Shown here piece by piece: positions 1 through 10,424 of a DNA stretch of 64,000 nt (the stretch's first letter is position 1; the number at the start of each line of letters is the position of its first letter). The DNA comes from Chalciporus piperatus (lineage: Eukaryota > Basidiomycota > Agaricomycetes > Boletales > Boletaceae). Below the pieces are notes generated by a model. It ran no database searches and had not been told where the DNA came from. It saw only the letters and a list, made by a program, of their open reading frames with translations. The DNA is taken from NCBI GenBank assembly GCA_038093975.1, contig JBBPTG010000099.1, forward strand, positions 1 through 64,000, written 5' to 3'. Both the position numbers and the translations under genes were made by a program.

Positions 1-647
1 TGACGTTCATTGTCCCATCCATCCATCGCTTTGTGGATCTCGAATTTGGTTATGAAACTAGCGAATTTCATATCATGCTGTTTCAAACCCATGATCATCT
101 TGCAATGATATTCTTGCTCATTTGATGAACGGAACCGATCCGTCATCATCTTCTCGAAGTCATTCCAAGTGTAGGCTGTTCCATCTAAGATCTGTGCCAT
201 GGTGGCACGTGCGAAGTCTCCGGCATCCCCGCCTTTCATTCGGCTAAGGGTTGCCTTTATTCCGGCCATCCCGGCAAGTACTCTGATGTTTTCCGCTCTC
301 CAGGAGCGTACTCTCATCCACCATTCTTCAAACTTTTTGCCTTTGGACCCGTCATAGTCTCCTGGGTCAGCTACGATTTTCGATAGCCTTGGTTCAGCTG
401 GTGGTACTGCTCCTGCTGGAGCTGGGGCTGGGGCTGGTGTATTAAGGATTGCCCTGATCTGATCTGTTGCTTGATCGAGATCATCTCGTAATGTCTGATT
501 TCTGAGTCTTTCGTCTCGTAATGAATCTGTTTGGAATTCTAAGAAGAGCCTGAGGTGTGCTCCTAGAGCGGCTAAGTCTTGATTGTGATTCTGAGCGAGA
601 GCGGAAAGGCTTGCTGCGAGTTCAGCTGGGAGTGCAGTCTGTGACAT
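1..647 (-). CDS. Retrotransposon gag polyprotein, N-terminal part (runs off window)
   Basis: Reading the minus strand from an ATG at 647 gives 215 codons open to the window edge. The start follows three consecutive in-frame stops of the upstream ORF by two bases. The N-terminal 65 residues are Gln/Asn/Leu-rich and helical, then comes an Ala-Pro repeat linker. After that is the retrotransposon gag core, with a W-rich segment (EEWWMRVRSWRAENIRV), then YTWNDFEKMMTDRF and a stretch resembling the gag capsid domain of Ty3/Gypsy elements. The gag would package element RNA in virus-like particles; protease and reverse transcriptase should lie beyond position 1. The open frame suggests a fairly recent copy. 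The family call rests on motif resemblance, not on a search. Confidence 0.8.
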   Translation of the reverse strand, partial: MSQTALPAELAASLSALAQNHNQDLAALGAHLRLFLEFQTDSLRDERLRNQTLRDDLDQATDQIRAILNTPAPAPAPAGAVPPAEPRLSKIVADPGDYDGSKGKKFEEWWMRVRSWRAENIRVLAGMAGIKATLSRMKGGDAGDFARATMAQILDGTAYTWNDFEKMMTDRFRSSNEQEYHCKMIMGLKQHDMKFASFITKFEIHKAMDGWDNER

Positions 648-655
648 TGTTACTA

Positions 656-1432
656 CTAATACTTGTAGCGGGGTTGGGGGAGTTTGGGGTGCTTGGCACG
701 TAGGACTATCCTAGAGATCTTCTCGGGATCGTTTATGTCTCCTACCCAAGTGCGTATTACTTTCCTCCGGAAGGCGGCGGGGATCTTTATCTTTTTGATC
801 GGCCTAGCCGGAACAGGTCTCTCTGGTCCTGTGATGACGTCTCTCTCTCTCTTTGGGGTTCTAACCTCTTCGTCAAACTCTTCGAGTCTCCTTTTGACGC
901 TAGAGGTAGCGGATGCGGTTTTCGGCAACGAGGGTGCCTTCTCTGACAACCCACGTGGTACGACTAACGGGGATGGAGCGGGGAGTGGGATCGAGGGGGC
1001 GATAGGTGTCTGGTCGTTGGGGTCGAACTCTTCGCTGATGAGTGACTCTTGGCTGACCGACGTTGGTCTGTCGAAGTCTCCGAGTATCCCGTCGAGTAGC
1101 AGCCCCTGGGCGTATGCTATCGACGCGTCGTGGTAGGTTGCGTAACCTCCGTCTGAGTTCTTTCCAAAGTAGAACTGCTCTGGCTCTAATGCCGTGAGCG
1201 CTTTCAGCGTCCTGCTGAATGGTGAGAGGAGTCTGGCGGGTTCTTCTTCACCCACTGGGATCCGTGCGACTGCAGCGGCCTCCGGCTCTGTCTCAACTAT
1301 GGTCGGGATCGCGGCGACCTGTCCGTGCCTAGCTACTACTGAGGCTACGTAAGGATGGTCTAGGTTCTCGGCTTGCGAGTACCTCCCGGACCGGAAAGGG
1401 AGAAGAGTGGCGTGAAAAGATGGGAAGTACAC
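656..1432 (-). CDS. Uncharacterised ORF upstream of gag in the same retrotransposon
   Basis: This 258-codon ORF lies 8 bp upstream of gag on the same strand, in another frame. It has no domain I recognise. The first half contains an aromatic-rich segment near residues 90-120 (EQFYFGKNSDGGYATYHDAS). The middle is Pro/Ser-rich and acidic. The C-terminal 70 residues are basic (KRRLEEFDEEVRTPKRERD, then KKIKIPAAFRRKV) and end in a Lys/Arg/Pro tail. A basic C-terminus in front of gag suggests a nucleic-acid-binding accessory protein, but that is inference. It ends in tandem TAG TAG TAA. Its position between the putative LTR promoter and gag means it would be the first ORF on the genomic transcript. 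It could instead be a captured host fragment. Confidence 0.6.
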   Translation of the reverse strand: MYFPSFHATLLPFRSGRYSQAENLDHPYVASVVARHGQVAAIPTIVETEPEAAAVARIPVGEEEPARLLSPFSRTLKALTALEPEQFYFGKNSDGGYATYHDASIAYAQGLLLDGILGDFDRPTSVSQESLISEEFDPNDQTPIAPSIPLPAPSPLVVPRGLSEKAPSLPKTASATSSVKRRLEEFDEEVRTPKRERDVITGPERPVPARPIKKIKIPAAFRRKVIRTWVGDINDPEKISRIVLRAKHPKLPQPRYKY

Positions 1433-1581
1433 TACGAGGTCACGTTAACGTAGGTACTTGAGCGAGAGATTGTCCACGCACTTGCGTCGCGATGAAGCGG
1501 TGGAGAACGATAGCGTAGAGGTGATAGAATGAAGCTTAGTTCAAGTGAAACGACCCAAAACTCGTATTGAGATCAGGTCTA

Positions 1582-1592
1582 CACTATCGCCA
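1582..1592 (-). other. Candidate primer-binding site
   Basis: The minus strand shows TGGCGATAGTG two bases after a TTCA that could end the LTR. It begins with TGG, as tRNA-primed binding sites do. No matching tRNA was identified, so this is weak. Confidence 0.2.
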
Positions 1593-1700
1593 AGTGAAGC
1601 GGTTTAGAAGAAGAGAATGGAGAACGACTGAGATAGGACGGTTGAGTCTTGGGGAAAGACCAAGTGAACTAAGCTGGGGTTACCAGCAGTTCCTTGGGGT

Positions 1701-1707
1701 TTATATA
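1701..1707 (-). promoter_or_regulatory. TATA box, probable LTR promoter
   Basis: The minus strand reads TATATAA here, about 270 bp upstream of the first element ORF. It is followed by pyrimidine-rich sequence suited to a start site near 1670. It is the only clear TATA element in the leader. The role is inferred from position. Confidence 0.45.
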
Positions 1708-1792
1708 CTATCCTAAGTGTTTGTACATGTTTGTACTAACTATAACTAAATAAGGAGTTACCCTGAACCCATGAGAATAGAAGCGAGATAAG

Positions 1793-1878
1793 GAGGCTGT
1801 GAGGCATAGCCGAGATAGCGGAGATTAAGTACATGAGGTGAAAGGCTGTGGCATAGCCATGCGCAGCACGGAGATTAA
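1793..1878. repeat. Two imperfect direct repeats
   Basis: GGCTGTGAGGCATAGCC ... CGGAGATTAA near 1793-1827 recurs about 50 bp later as GGCTGTGGCATAGCC ... CGGAGATTAA (1845-1878). They may be LTR U3 repeats. Nothing in this stretch looks coding. Confidence 0.4.
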
Positions 1879-2137
1879 CTGTCAAGGTAAGGCAGTGCGT
1901 GAGAAAGAATATAACCATAAGGGGCGACCGTGCGAAGAGTGAAAGTGAATGAGCACGTGTCTGAAAGATAAGATGAGAGAGATTAGATAAGATCGAATGG
2001 AACGAAACGTTGAAGTCCGAAAAGTGTCTGTGAAGGTGAGAGAACCGTAATGAACCGTAACACGAGACCGTGGTGACAGCATCGTGAATAGCATGGTGAC
2101 CACCCCTTCGACCGAGTGAAGCTAGTGCTTCTGCAAA

Positions 2138-2529
2138 CCTCCTTTACTAAGGGAGGGCTCAGCGGGTTTAACGTCTAGCTCCCCGACCACTAGCGACAAC
2201 CGAAAGAACGGCTGTGGGAACTAGACAGCCGCGCACGCACGACTAAAAAAACGGGCCAGGTGACAAGCACAACGATTGAGAGAGTACTCACCCGTCGTAG
2301 TTTACTGTCATTTCGGACACGGCAGAGCGCGACTAATGCCACTGCGAACCTCCTTCACTAAGGGAGGACTCCCTTCCGTAGTAGTTTTGAGTCGGTCGAG
2401 CTTCACCGCCAAGCGTGTCCAAACAATACTTTAACCTCCTTTGCCAAGGGAGGGCTTGGCCGTGGGTTGCCGGTACAGACTTCAACGAGCGTATCCAAGC
2501 GACACATTCACCTCCTTTGCCAAGGGAGG
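2138..2529. repeat. Four copies of a short palindromic motif
   Basis: A 19-bp imperfect hairpin, CCTCCTTTACTAAGGGAGG at 2138-2156, recurs at 2349-2367, 2435-2453 and 2511-2529. The stem bases are constant and the loop varies (TACT, CACT, TGCC). The last three copies lie 76-86 bp apart, with weakly conserved spacers (AAGCGTGTCCAA / GCGTATCCAAGCGA). They sit upstream of the retroelement and could belong to its LTR or to a separate repeat. Confidence 0.65.
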
Positions 2530-5529
2530 ACTCGTTGAGCAGCGGGGCGTGCTGTCTTGACCATCGAATGCGAGTATGCGAGTCGCTGGGGACTTGCTGT
2601 GCGTGGTGCATTAGAATGGCCCTCCTCTACCGCGAACTGAACCGTGGGAAAACACGAGCAGGTAGTGGTACTGGATCAAGGAGCGCTAAAGCCTTGCTCT
2701 GTCATCTCTTCCCTTTCGGGAATGCCCGGGAGAGTGTCCCTGGGGTGCATGCCATCGGTGAGATCTGCTTTTTCGTGAGGTTTGACCATGCGAAAGCTAT
2801 GTTCAACATGGGGCAGGCTTGGAGGACCACGGTCGCATGACAGTGACACATGCCCACCGACGCCCACACATCTGCCCAGAAGACATTGGCACCTGGCATG
2901 TCGGCCCGGGCCTGTGGAAAGCTGACTTGCCTTTGGATGGGATGATTCATGCAACCTGGATTTCGTTTTCGCGCAAGCAAACGGGTACAGGGGCACGCGA
3001 GGGGACATGTTGTCGTCCCGGCGCATCATCGCTTCAAGCTCGGATACTAGTATCCCAGGCAGTCCGTGAATCTCGGTCAGCGCGCGGGTGATCACTTCGC
3101 TCATACATCCAAGTTGGACGACCGCTTCTCACAAGCCAGATCATAGAGGGCTCTGCGACGACTCTGGAATTACCATCAGATGCATGAGTCATTTTTTCCG
3201 GGACGAGACAGTTCACGATGACAAGTCCACTAGACTTCAACGTCATTAATGAGGGATGGGGTTCGCTTTCCCCCAGGCACAGACCCCCAAATGATTGTCA
3301 TTCAAGCTTACAGTGAATCTAATTTCTGCAAGAGAGGTATGTGAAGCCGGGGGAAACGGAAGTATGTACCAGAAACTATACCCAAGATGTCGAGGAGCTT
3401 TGCCACAAGAATGGATCAGTGGCTGGCTTCATCAGTGGCCATATTCTTAGTCGTCAGGTTTGCGTCAGGTTCCCAAGAAATTCAAGAAATCCATCGAGAT
3501 TCGGGGGCCGGCGAAATTTACATAAAGATATCGGTTGCCATAAGCCCGTGCGTCATGCATTCATGTATACATGCTTCTTTGTCGCGATTCCCGTCGCCTT
3601 CGATCTCAGTTCGATCTGGCTGTTAGATAAAGTTCCCTCGTGGCAGGCCTGAGACAACCGTGCACGCGACAGGGGCTGTTGTGAGAGAACCGAGCAAAGG
3701 ACAACACCACTATCATTGACCTGAGTTATATATGCGCGTCAGAAGTCATAGATACAATTCCTCGGAACCGAGTTTTGCGGAAGTGCAGAATCATCCTAAC
3801 GGCAGCAATCGAGTAGAGGACCCGCGCTGGAACGAAGAGACGTCGACCAACATTGAGCCGGGTGAATGAACACACCTAGTACCCAGCTGACAGAATTGTC
3901 ACGACACCCTACAGCACGTCAGTGGAGGAACCAAAGCGACGAGAAAAAAACTTACCGCTGTTGCATCACGGGCGACGTATTCATTGATCCCCACTAGCGC
4001 TGTTCATTTTTGAATGTGGGTGGTGAATATCTACAGTTGCGGACACGCAAAGTCAACCACAATAGTCGCTGAGTTTTTGCGACATCACAACACATCAGTC
4101 CTGACTGAAAACCATTTATTTATGATGCTGAGAGTAAGTAGAAACGGATTCCACGAGCCGATTCTTTAAATTCTTCAAAATGAAGAATTTTTACCCTAAA
4201 AATTTGGCGCAACACGAAAAAAATAGCTAAAAATCCCGAAAAATGCGCAAACGACTCCTCTCGTTGAGTTGTTGATGATCCCATAAAGAAAAGGTCTATC
4301 AGAGTTGTCTAAAAATGTGTGGTGTGATGGTATTGAACGCTAGTCCCTTCCCAATTAGGCAACTGTCCCCTGATTACTAAGCTTATGCTCTCAGCCTCGT
4401 GCGGTCAGTAGGTATCAAGTCGGGGCGGGGTAGGCTTACAGGCATCTGGATTGGCCTCACCTTGACATTTCTTCGTCAACTGAACGTCAACTGAGAAGTT
4501 GAGACATCGTGGTTTGCTTCAGTCCACTTCAGATCACCCCCAAAGCCCCAAAGGGGTACACAACATTCCGGAAATTGGCCCAAAAATTTGGCGCACCAAA
4601 AATGTCGTGGGAAAAACTTCGGAGCAGTGTTTTTTGCATCCTTTTGACAATCTAAGTCCAAATCCACTCTCAGTTTCCTGTAGAAAACTCATATTTTTGC
4701 GTTATAGAACCGGTGGGCTTTGCGTGTCCGCAACTATAAACTCCACAAGGCGCACCCGACGGAAGAGCAAGGCAACCTATCCCTAAACAGCATCGGCCAT
4801 CTGTACTGTGTTAATGATTAACAACGCATCATAACGTCTCTGAGCATCACACGAATCAGTTTAGTTGTCTCGCATTCTTGTCGGTCTGAAATTACTATAG
4901 ATGCGAATGAAATATCTGGCAGCGCGCCGATAGATGGGTAGAAGGCCGTACCAATGCCAAACTAGAGGTAATGGTATCAGCAAAGGCGGTCTGGGTGATG
5001 CGAACAAGCCGGGCGTAATTCATACCTGCAACGAATCTCTGGCCAAGACAGCTTGGACAGGCGTCGTGGTTGTCGTGGGTATGGACATTATAAGTTACAG
5101 CGATGTCTCGACGCCTGGTGTTCCAGTGTAAGAGGCGCCCGGCGTGGCCTACCAGCCGTGCATAGTTCAGCAAATGATATTTCTAGCGGTCCACGACGTT
5201 CCCCCTCTTTCCGCAGGCTTCGCGAGTCCCCGAAGTTTGAATTTGGTTCAAGTTGGTGCTTGTCAAGACCCTCGAGAGTCGACATAAACAGCACCAAACT
5301 GGGAAGTTGGATTCTCTGCTCATCGATCACAACGCAAGACAACGAACTGATGCATGTCTTTATCATGGACGGAACGCAAAGATCTTCTTGGTTCACTGTT
5401 ACAAACCCATAGTGATGATGACGAGGGTCTTGCCACCGACCGTGTCCTTCACGGTCAGAAGGCAATCGGAAAGACGTGTACGCTCCAGCCCTTTGCAGCG
5501 AAAGCAGACACATTGATTCCACATCACAG
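2530..5529. other. Gene-free stretch
   Basis: Short open frames occur on both strands, but none shows a recognisable domain or convincing splice structure. An AT-rich segment lies at 4130-4330. The last few hundred bases before 5530 must contain the first exon of the kinase gene to the right, but I could not place its start codon. Confidence 0.4.
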
Positions 5530-7790
5530 CAAAAACTATCAAGGTCGATTCACTGCGCTTTTCGGATAAAGATCTGGTCGCGCTTGGCATGCTAGATCGC
5601 GGCCAGTTTGGTGTTGTACGTCTTATCATTCACTCGCTTGTCTAGCCCACTTGAGTTTGAACTCCAGATCGATGTGGTCAATTGTGTCCTTGATGGACGC
5701 GTTTATGTTCGCAAGTCGATCGAAAGATCATTCGCTCTTAGATGCCGTGAAGTAGTCCACATTATTTCTTCTTCCTTCTGTCTTTTGACAGATCCCGGAA
5801 CAGCAATGTTCGCCCCAATTCGAACGCGATATCCTGTTACTTGCCAGGCGCAGGGACTCTATTTGGGCACCCCATCTCTTATGTGCATTTCAGAGCTCGA
5901 CACACCTCAACCTGGTCATGGATTACGCTGAAGGCGGCACGCTATGGGACGTTATCGAATCTAGTCCTCACGGTAGCAGGGTATTAGAATCGGACCTGGA
6001 ATGGTGGGCTCCACAGGCTATTTGCGCGATTCACTGGTGCCACTCTCAAGGGTTTGCGCATCGGTGAGTTCAATTCGAACGACGAAGATCCTACTGGAAC
6101 AATGACACAGCGACATCAAACCTCATAATTTCGTTTTGACCTCAACACTTCATCTGCGTTTGATTGATTTTGGCTCAGCGGCACCATTATCTCCTCCAGA
6201 ACCAGATGGAAGTCAAAATATTCCGCAACGCTACTCGTTGGTACCTTGTGGCACGTGCGACTATATCTCGCCTGAGATTCTGCAAGCACACGAAGATGCT
6301 CTAGTCGCGCTCGAACTCTCTGGTCAAGAAGCAAGCTCTTCCGGTCCTGAGCGAGCTAGCACGTGTGGCTCGGAGACGGATTGGTGGAGCCTCGGAGTCA
6401 TGCTCTACGAACTATTGTATGGGGTGACACCTTTCTTTGCTGATGACATCACCACTACATACCTCAGAATCATGGACCACGAGGTAAGATCCCCACTTCT
6501 TGCTGCAGCGCACTTACACGCCACCAGACCAGTCTGCGATTCAACAAGTCGACCCCTTGCTCGAATTCTTTTCGGGACCTGCTGCAGCGGTAAGGCTCAA
6601 GCTGATCTTTCGGATATATAACTCAATCTCGCAGCTTTTTGACCTCCCGTGAGCGGAGGCTTGGTCGTTGTAACGTGCTGGAAATCACAGAGCATCCTTT
6701 TTTCAAAAACACCTATTGGTCAGCTGTTGGAAAGGGTGAGATGTCACGACTCAGGTTTTAAATGCCTGATACTGACCATAAATTGTTAGATGACGCACCA
6801 CCAGGGCTTCATGTCCCACATTTTACATATACAACCCACACCGACTACACATCACAGTTCCCGGAACCCCAAGACGAGAGCGTTTCGCAACCATTCCCCT
6901 TTTCTGCCCTATTCCAATCATCTGTCAGCACGTCTCCTACTCGGTCTATTCTACGCTCCACTCCTCGCGCCTCTCATGAGTCGGCGTCCTCCCAAATTGA
7001 GGCGTCCTTTATTGGGTTTTCTTGGGGTCCCCCCAAAGACGCTTTCCCGCTGTCAAATGGAGGCCCAGATCAGAAGGCACCGGAGGTCTTGAAAACCCCT
7101 CGACCTCTGCTTCCTGTTCGATCTACATCCCGCCCCCCAGAAGGATATAGTGATGTGCCATCGGTCCGCCTGAACACATTCGCGACGCCGGTTCGTCCAC
7201 ATAACGTGACTCTCTATCACACTGTCCCGCGGACCAGCGCTTCTGGTCGCACACCCATGCGTCGCGCAGTATCCGATCGTGAAGCGATGAAGCAGCTTGT
7301 GGATTGTATCGGCATGAGTGCGCGTAAAAAAGTACTCGCTAGTGGCCGCAAACCTCGAATACTCGATTCCATCAATCGGCATCCGTCAATGGCAATCAAG
7401 AAAGAGCTGCGATTTGGACCAACCCATACCAGCGACAACATTTCTGGCGACTTCCCACCTGTCGTCGTTCCTGCGGAGTCCGAGGCGACAGAATCAGGAT
7501 CTGAGGGGCCTCCGAGTCCCAGTCCCAGTCCACGCCCTGGCTCAGCCATGTCGATGCTGAGCCGGAGAAGCACCACCCCAACAAACGTCGGCTCACACTC
7601 TACCCGGTTCCTTACCCTCCCATCATCTTCGATGTCTGGCTTATCTCGAGAGAATGAAGACCAGGATCAAGGCGTAGACTGGGATGATGAGGCCATCTCT
7701 CAGCTTGATGATAGGCATGCGGACCTGGTCTTGCGGTTGCGCGATCTCCAAACACAGGTGCATCGCCTCCGGGCGCTCATTGGGGACTAA
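5530..7790 (+). CDS. AGC-type serine/threonine protein kinase (5' exon not resolved)
   Basis: Exons read: about 5530-5615, 5668-5751, 5792 (or 5804)-6063, 6111-6483, 6528-6589, 6635-6735 and 6790-7790. The glycine loop [11 protein letters not shown] is split by the first intron. Next come the VYVRKS lysine region, the catalytic loop HRDIKPHN (assembled across the 6064-6110 intron), LIDFGSA, a [10 protein letters not shown] activation segment ending in SPE, and [33 protein letters not shown] segment precedes a C-terminal extension with PHFTY and FIGFSWGP, which resembles the AGC C-tail. The last 250 residues are Ser/Pro-rich and end in a short Leu/Arg coiled coil. All catalytic residues are present, so it should be active. 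The overall look is DMPK/ROCK/NDR-like, which would suit cytoskeletal or morphogenesis signalling; that role is inferred. The start codon lies in an unplaced upstream exon. Confidence 0.85.
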
Positions 7791-7984
7791 TCATTATTCA
7801 CTATGGGACACTGGCGCTTCCTCGGCTTTCTGAGACTCGCTGCCGGTCAGACGGTGTAGTTTCTAGAACCGGCAAGTAGTGCTATGAAGCAAGAATCGAT
7901 CTTGCGGTCTTGCGGTTTGATGACAAGCCGAATCCAACCGAAGCGAGTCCAACATACGCGCCCGAGATCGCACGAAGATTTCTT

Positions 7985-8105
7985 TGTAATACTGTATCTC
8001 CCACCTTATCGTGGCAGGCCGGCTGCTTCCGCCAGGCGAACGCGCCATACAGCCCGCTCGAATACATGCCGTTAATTGCCCTCAAAAATGTGTCTTCCAC
8101 AATCT
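7985..8105 (+). pseudogene. Relic of the kinase-like gene family
   Basis: The stretch CGAACGCGCCATACAGCCC and its flanks align, with gaps, to the segment around 9220-9345 of the intact kinase-like gene to the right (CGAACGCGCCATCCAGCCC). The shared part covers the region encoding PPDERAIQPPAIVLEYIPS, but here the frame is broken by small deletions. It is a degraded partial copy in the same orientation. No start or stop can be assigned. Confidence 0.6.
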
Positions 8106-8706
8106 CGTTTATCCCCTTTGTGAAACTTGTCTGATTCGTGAACACGTCACCGACAGGTGTCGGTGTGTAGTGATCAGCATGGAGATACGGTAACAAAACG
8201 GTGCTCACCTGGCGGTTGAAATAAACCACCATGGCCAGAAGGTATCAAACTTGGTGTTTCTCCAGGATGCAAGGCATGTATTAACTGACAGCATGAAGGG
8301 GACCGTGAAGGATCATTACAAGCAAGTTGGATCATACTGTACGAGCACCGGGGGATGTCCAGTGTATGACTGCACAGAGTGATTGGCGACAAATTATCGC
8401 TGGCAGCAGTATTATGGTGGAGTGCGGAGCAGTAGTACGACTAGGTGACTGGAGATACAGGGGGCGCGTTTTTACCCGTCAATGAGTCATCTCAAAAGGC
8501 AACCTCAAGTTGTTCACCAGGAAAGAGCCTAAGAATGACTCTTAGGTCTGCCTACGGTTCCCGGGAAAGTGAAGTGACGGGCCGCTACCGGCGAGGGACG
8601 AAGAAGAAATCCAATGTTATGGTGAGTAATATGCTGTGCCCGGCCCGGCGCTGAGTCAGCATCCAGTAAGCTCAAACTCCTCTTCAGCTACTTGACTATC
8701 GACATC

Positions 8707-9627
8707 ATGTACCATGGGGCTCAAGAGTCCACGCTGAGGTACAACAACGCTACGATCGTGACCACCGAGCATGCTAGGCTCAACACGGAAAATGCTCTCA
8801 AATTATTTCTTCCAGGTCAGATCCTCACGTTGAAATCCTTCGATGACCGCAACGTCATCTTCACCGTCGTCAAACTCTTCACCCCAGTCACAAAAAGCGT
8901 CACTGTGCTTGCCAAGGCGGACACGGAGTTGGTGGTAGTTAAAATATACGACCCCCGCTTTCTTGACGATAGGCTTGACGAGATAGAGCCACTCCCGTGG
9001 AAGCTGGCCATCGAACAGGCCGCCGTTGTAGCTCGCCCCCAGAACTCACAAATCACCGACGACGAGCTGTGGGAGATCATCTACGACGACCGCGATGAGA
9101 TGACTGGAGAGGAACGCACTGCCCATTACGTCCTCCGGGAGGAGAGATATCTCCGTCTTCTGACTGAGTGTTACGAGATGGAGCTGGATGCCTACGAGCA
9201 TCTGAAAGACCTTCAGGGTTCCGATATCCCGCGCCTTATCACGCACGGCCAGTTCCTTCCTCCAGACGAACGCGCCATCCAGCCCCCTGCCATCGTCCTC
9301 GAATATATCCCGTCGGTTTCCCTCAAAGACGTGTCTCTCAGTGCAATCACCCCTGATGTCCGCGAGTCACTAATCGCGGTCCTCGAAAGCTTCCACTCTC
9401 GCGGCGTCCTCCACGATGACATCGGTTTGACCAACATACTTTTCACCCCTCCGGAGCAACCGACGAGGGTGGTTACGATAGACTTTGGGTGTTGCAATCT
9501 CAAGCGGGATTATAGTGATAAGGAGCAATGGGAAGCACAATGTAGAGGGGAGGTCAAGTGGCTAAGAAGGCTATTGGAGGACACTGAGAAGTACAGGAAT
9601 ATGGTTCCTAATAGTTTGGGGTGCTAG
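8707..9627 (+). CDS. Small protein kinase-like protein (306 aa)
   Basis: The single open frame starts at ATG 8707 (MYHGAQ). The frame stays open upstream, but only to a TTG. An N-terminal beta-rich part (FTVVKLFTPVTKSVTVLAK, then VVVKIYDPRF) supplies the VxK-type lysine. The middle carries YLRLLTECYEMELDAYEHL and EYIPSVSL, which fit the alphaC and hinge regions. The catalytic-like loop reads HDDIGLTNIL, followed by TIDFGCC, so the Asp, Asn and DFG Asp are all kept. The C-lobe is short, typical of small kinase-like proteins expanded in agaricomycetes. A 39-nt GT-AG segment at about 8739-8777 lies where the paralogue at 51808 has its only intron, so an in-frame splice is possible. Substrate and role are unknown. 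A relic lies 600 bp upstream. Confidence 0.75.
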   Translation: MYHGAQESTLRYNNATIVTTEHARLNTENALKLFLPGQILTLKSFDDRNVIFTVVKLFTPVTKSVTVLAKADTELVVVKIYDPRFLDDRLDEIEPLPWKLAIEQAAVVARPQNSQITDDELWEIIYDDRDEMTGEERTAHYVLREERYLRLLTECYEMELDAYEHLKDLQGSDIPRLITHGQFLPPDERAIQPPAIVLEYIPSVSLKDVSLSAITPDVRESLIAVLESFHSRGVLHDDIGLTNILFTPPEQPTRVVTIDFGCCNLKRDYSDKEQWEAQCRGEVKWLRRLLEDTEKYRNMVPNSLGC

Positions 9628-10424
9628 GCAGACCCAAGAGTCGGGATGAAGACCGTCGTTCACTGACACTATGTAGACTTTCACATTTCAGTTTTCCCTC
9701 CATGATGACGCAACAATAATGTACGTCTATTCTCCATCGTACTTTACAGGAGTTAATTCCTAGTTATTAGTCTTTGGTAGTCACTACTAGGTCCAGGGTT
9801 TCTATGTCCATTTCAGTTTTCCTTAGCAATAATAATTACAGCTATCGTAGTTGACATCGGTTGTCTGTTGAGTAGGAGATACTCAAGTATAGCATCTTGT
9901 TGGGGGTCTCCTGTGCCTGGTGATGGGCCTGGGAAAAGCCCGCAATTTCGGGGAACCTCGCCGTTTCTCATGCATGACATTTCCCGTAGCACACTCACAG
10001 GTTCACAGGTTCTCCGCCGCTGCATCCGAGATCATCCCTCAGACCCTTTGATGGGGCCGTGATCTAGTTTCAAGATGCATGATGCATGTATTTAATTTAA
10101 ACAAACGAAGACAAACATCCTGCCGCTAGTTGCTGTGTATGGTTCCGAACAATTAGATCAACTTCGAGGATTCGCGGAACCTCAGGGAACCTCACAGGTA
10201 TACGAGATAGAGGATTTCACAGCCGGGGCGATTCCATTGTTTGGAACAAGAGCAAAATCTGGTTGTCATAAGGTATACCTGATATCTCACACACCCTGTC
10301 AAGATATCTGCCTCGGGTACTTCGATTGCTTGACCTCCGTGATCAAAACCGGAGCTATTTAACCACCTCGTATTGATGGTGATCTGCAGGTAACACACCC
10401 TTCCTTTACGACGTCACGACCGCC
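9628..10424. other. Intergenic, no gene seen
   Basis: No open frame with coding character. Short echoes such as GGGAACCTC recur (about 9950 and 10190), but no structured repeat was found. The right end should hold the promoter of the UbiA-family gene. Confidence 0.4.

Larger units (their letters stand above)
1..1710 (-). mobile_element. LTR retrotransposon (Gypsy-like), 5' portion
   Basis: The accessory ORF and gag, read leftwards, plus an upstream TATA box, mark the 5' half of an LTR element whose pol region lies outside the window. The 5' LTR must lie above 1432, but no second LTR copy is present, so neither LTR end can be fixed. Boundaries beyond about 1710 are unknown. Confidence 0.65.

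Noticed and set aside
684..1136. Plus-strand open frame opposite the retroelement ORF
   Set aside because: It starts at TTG and is antisense to the accessory ORF, which has the element context.
4320..4400. tRNA-like or SINE-like segment on the minus strand (GCGTTCAATACC)
   Set aside because: Only a weak B-box match, with no cloverleaf and no second copy in the window.
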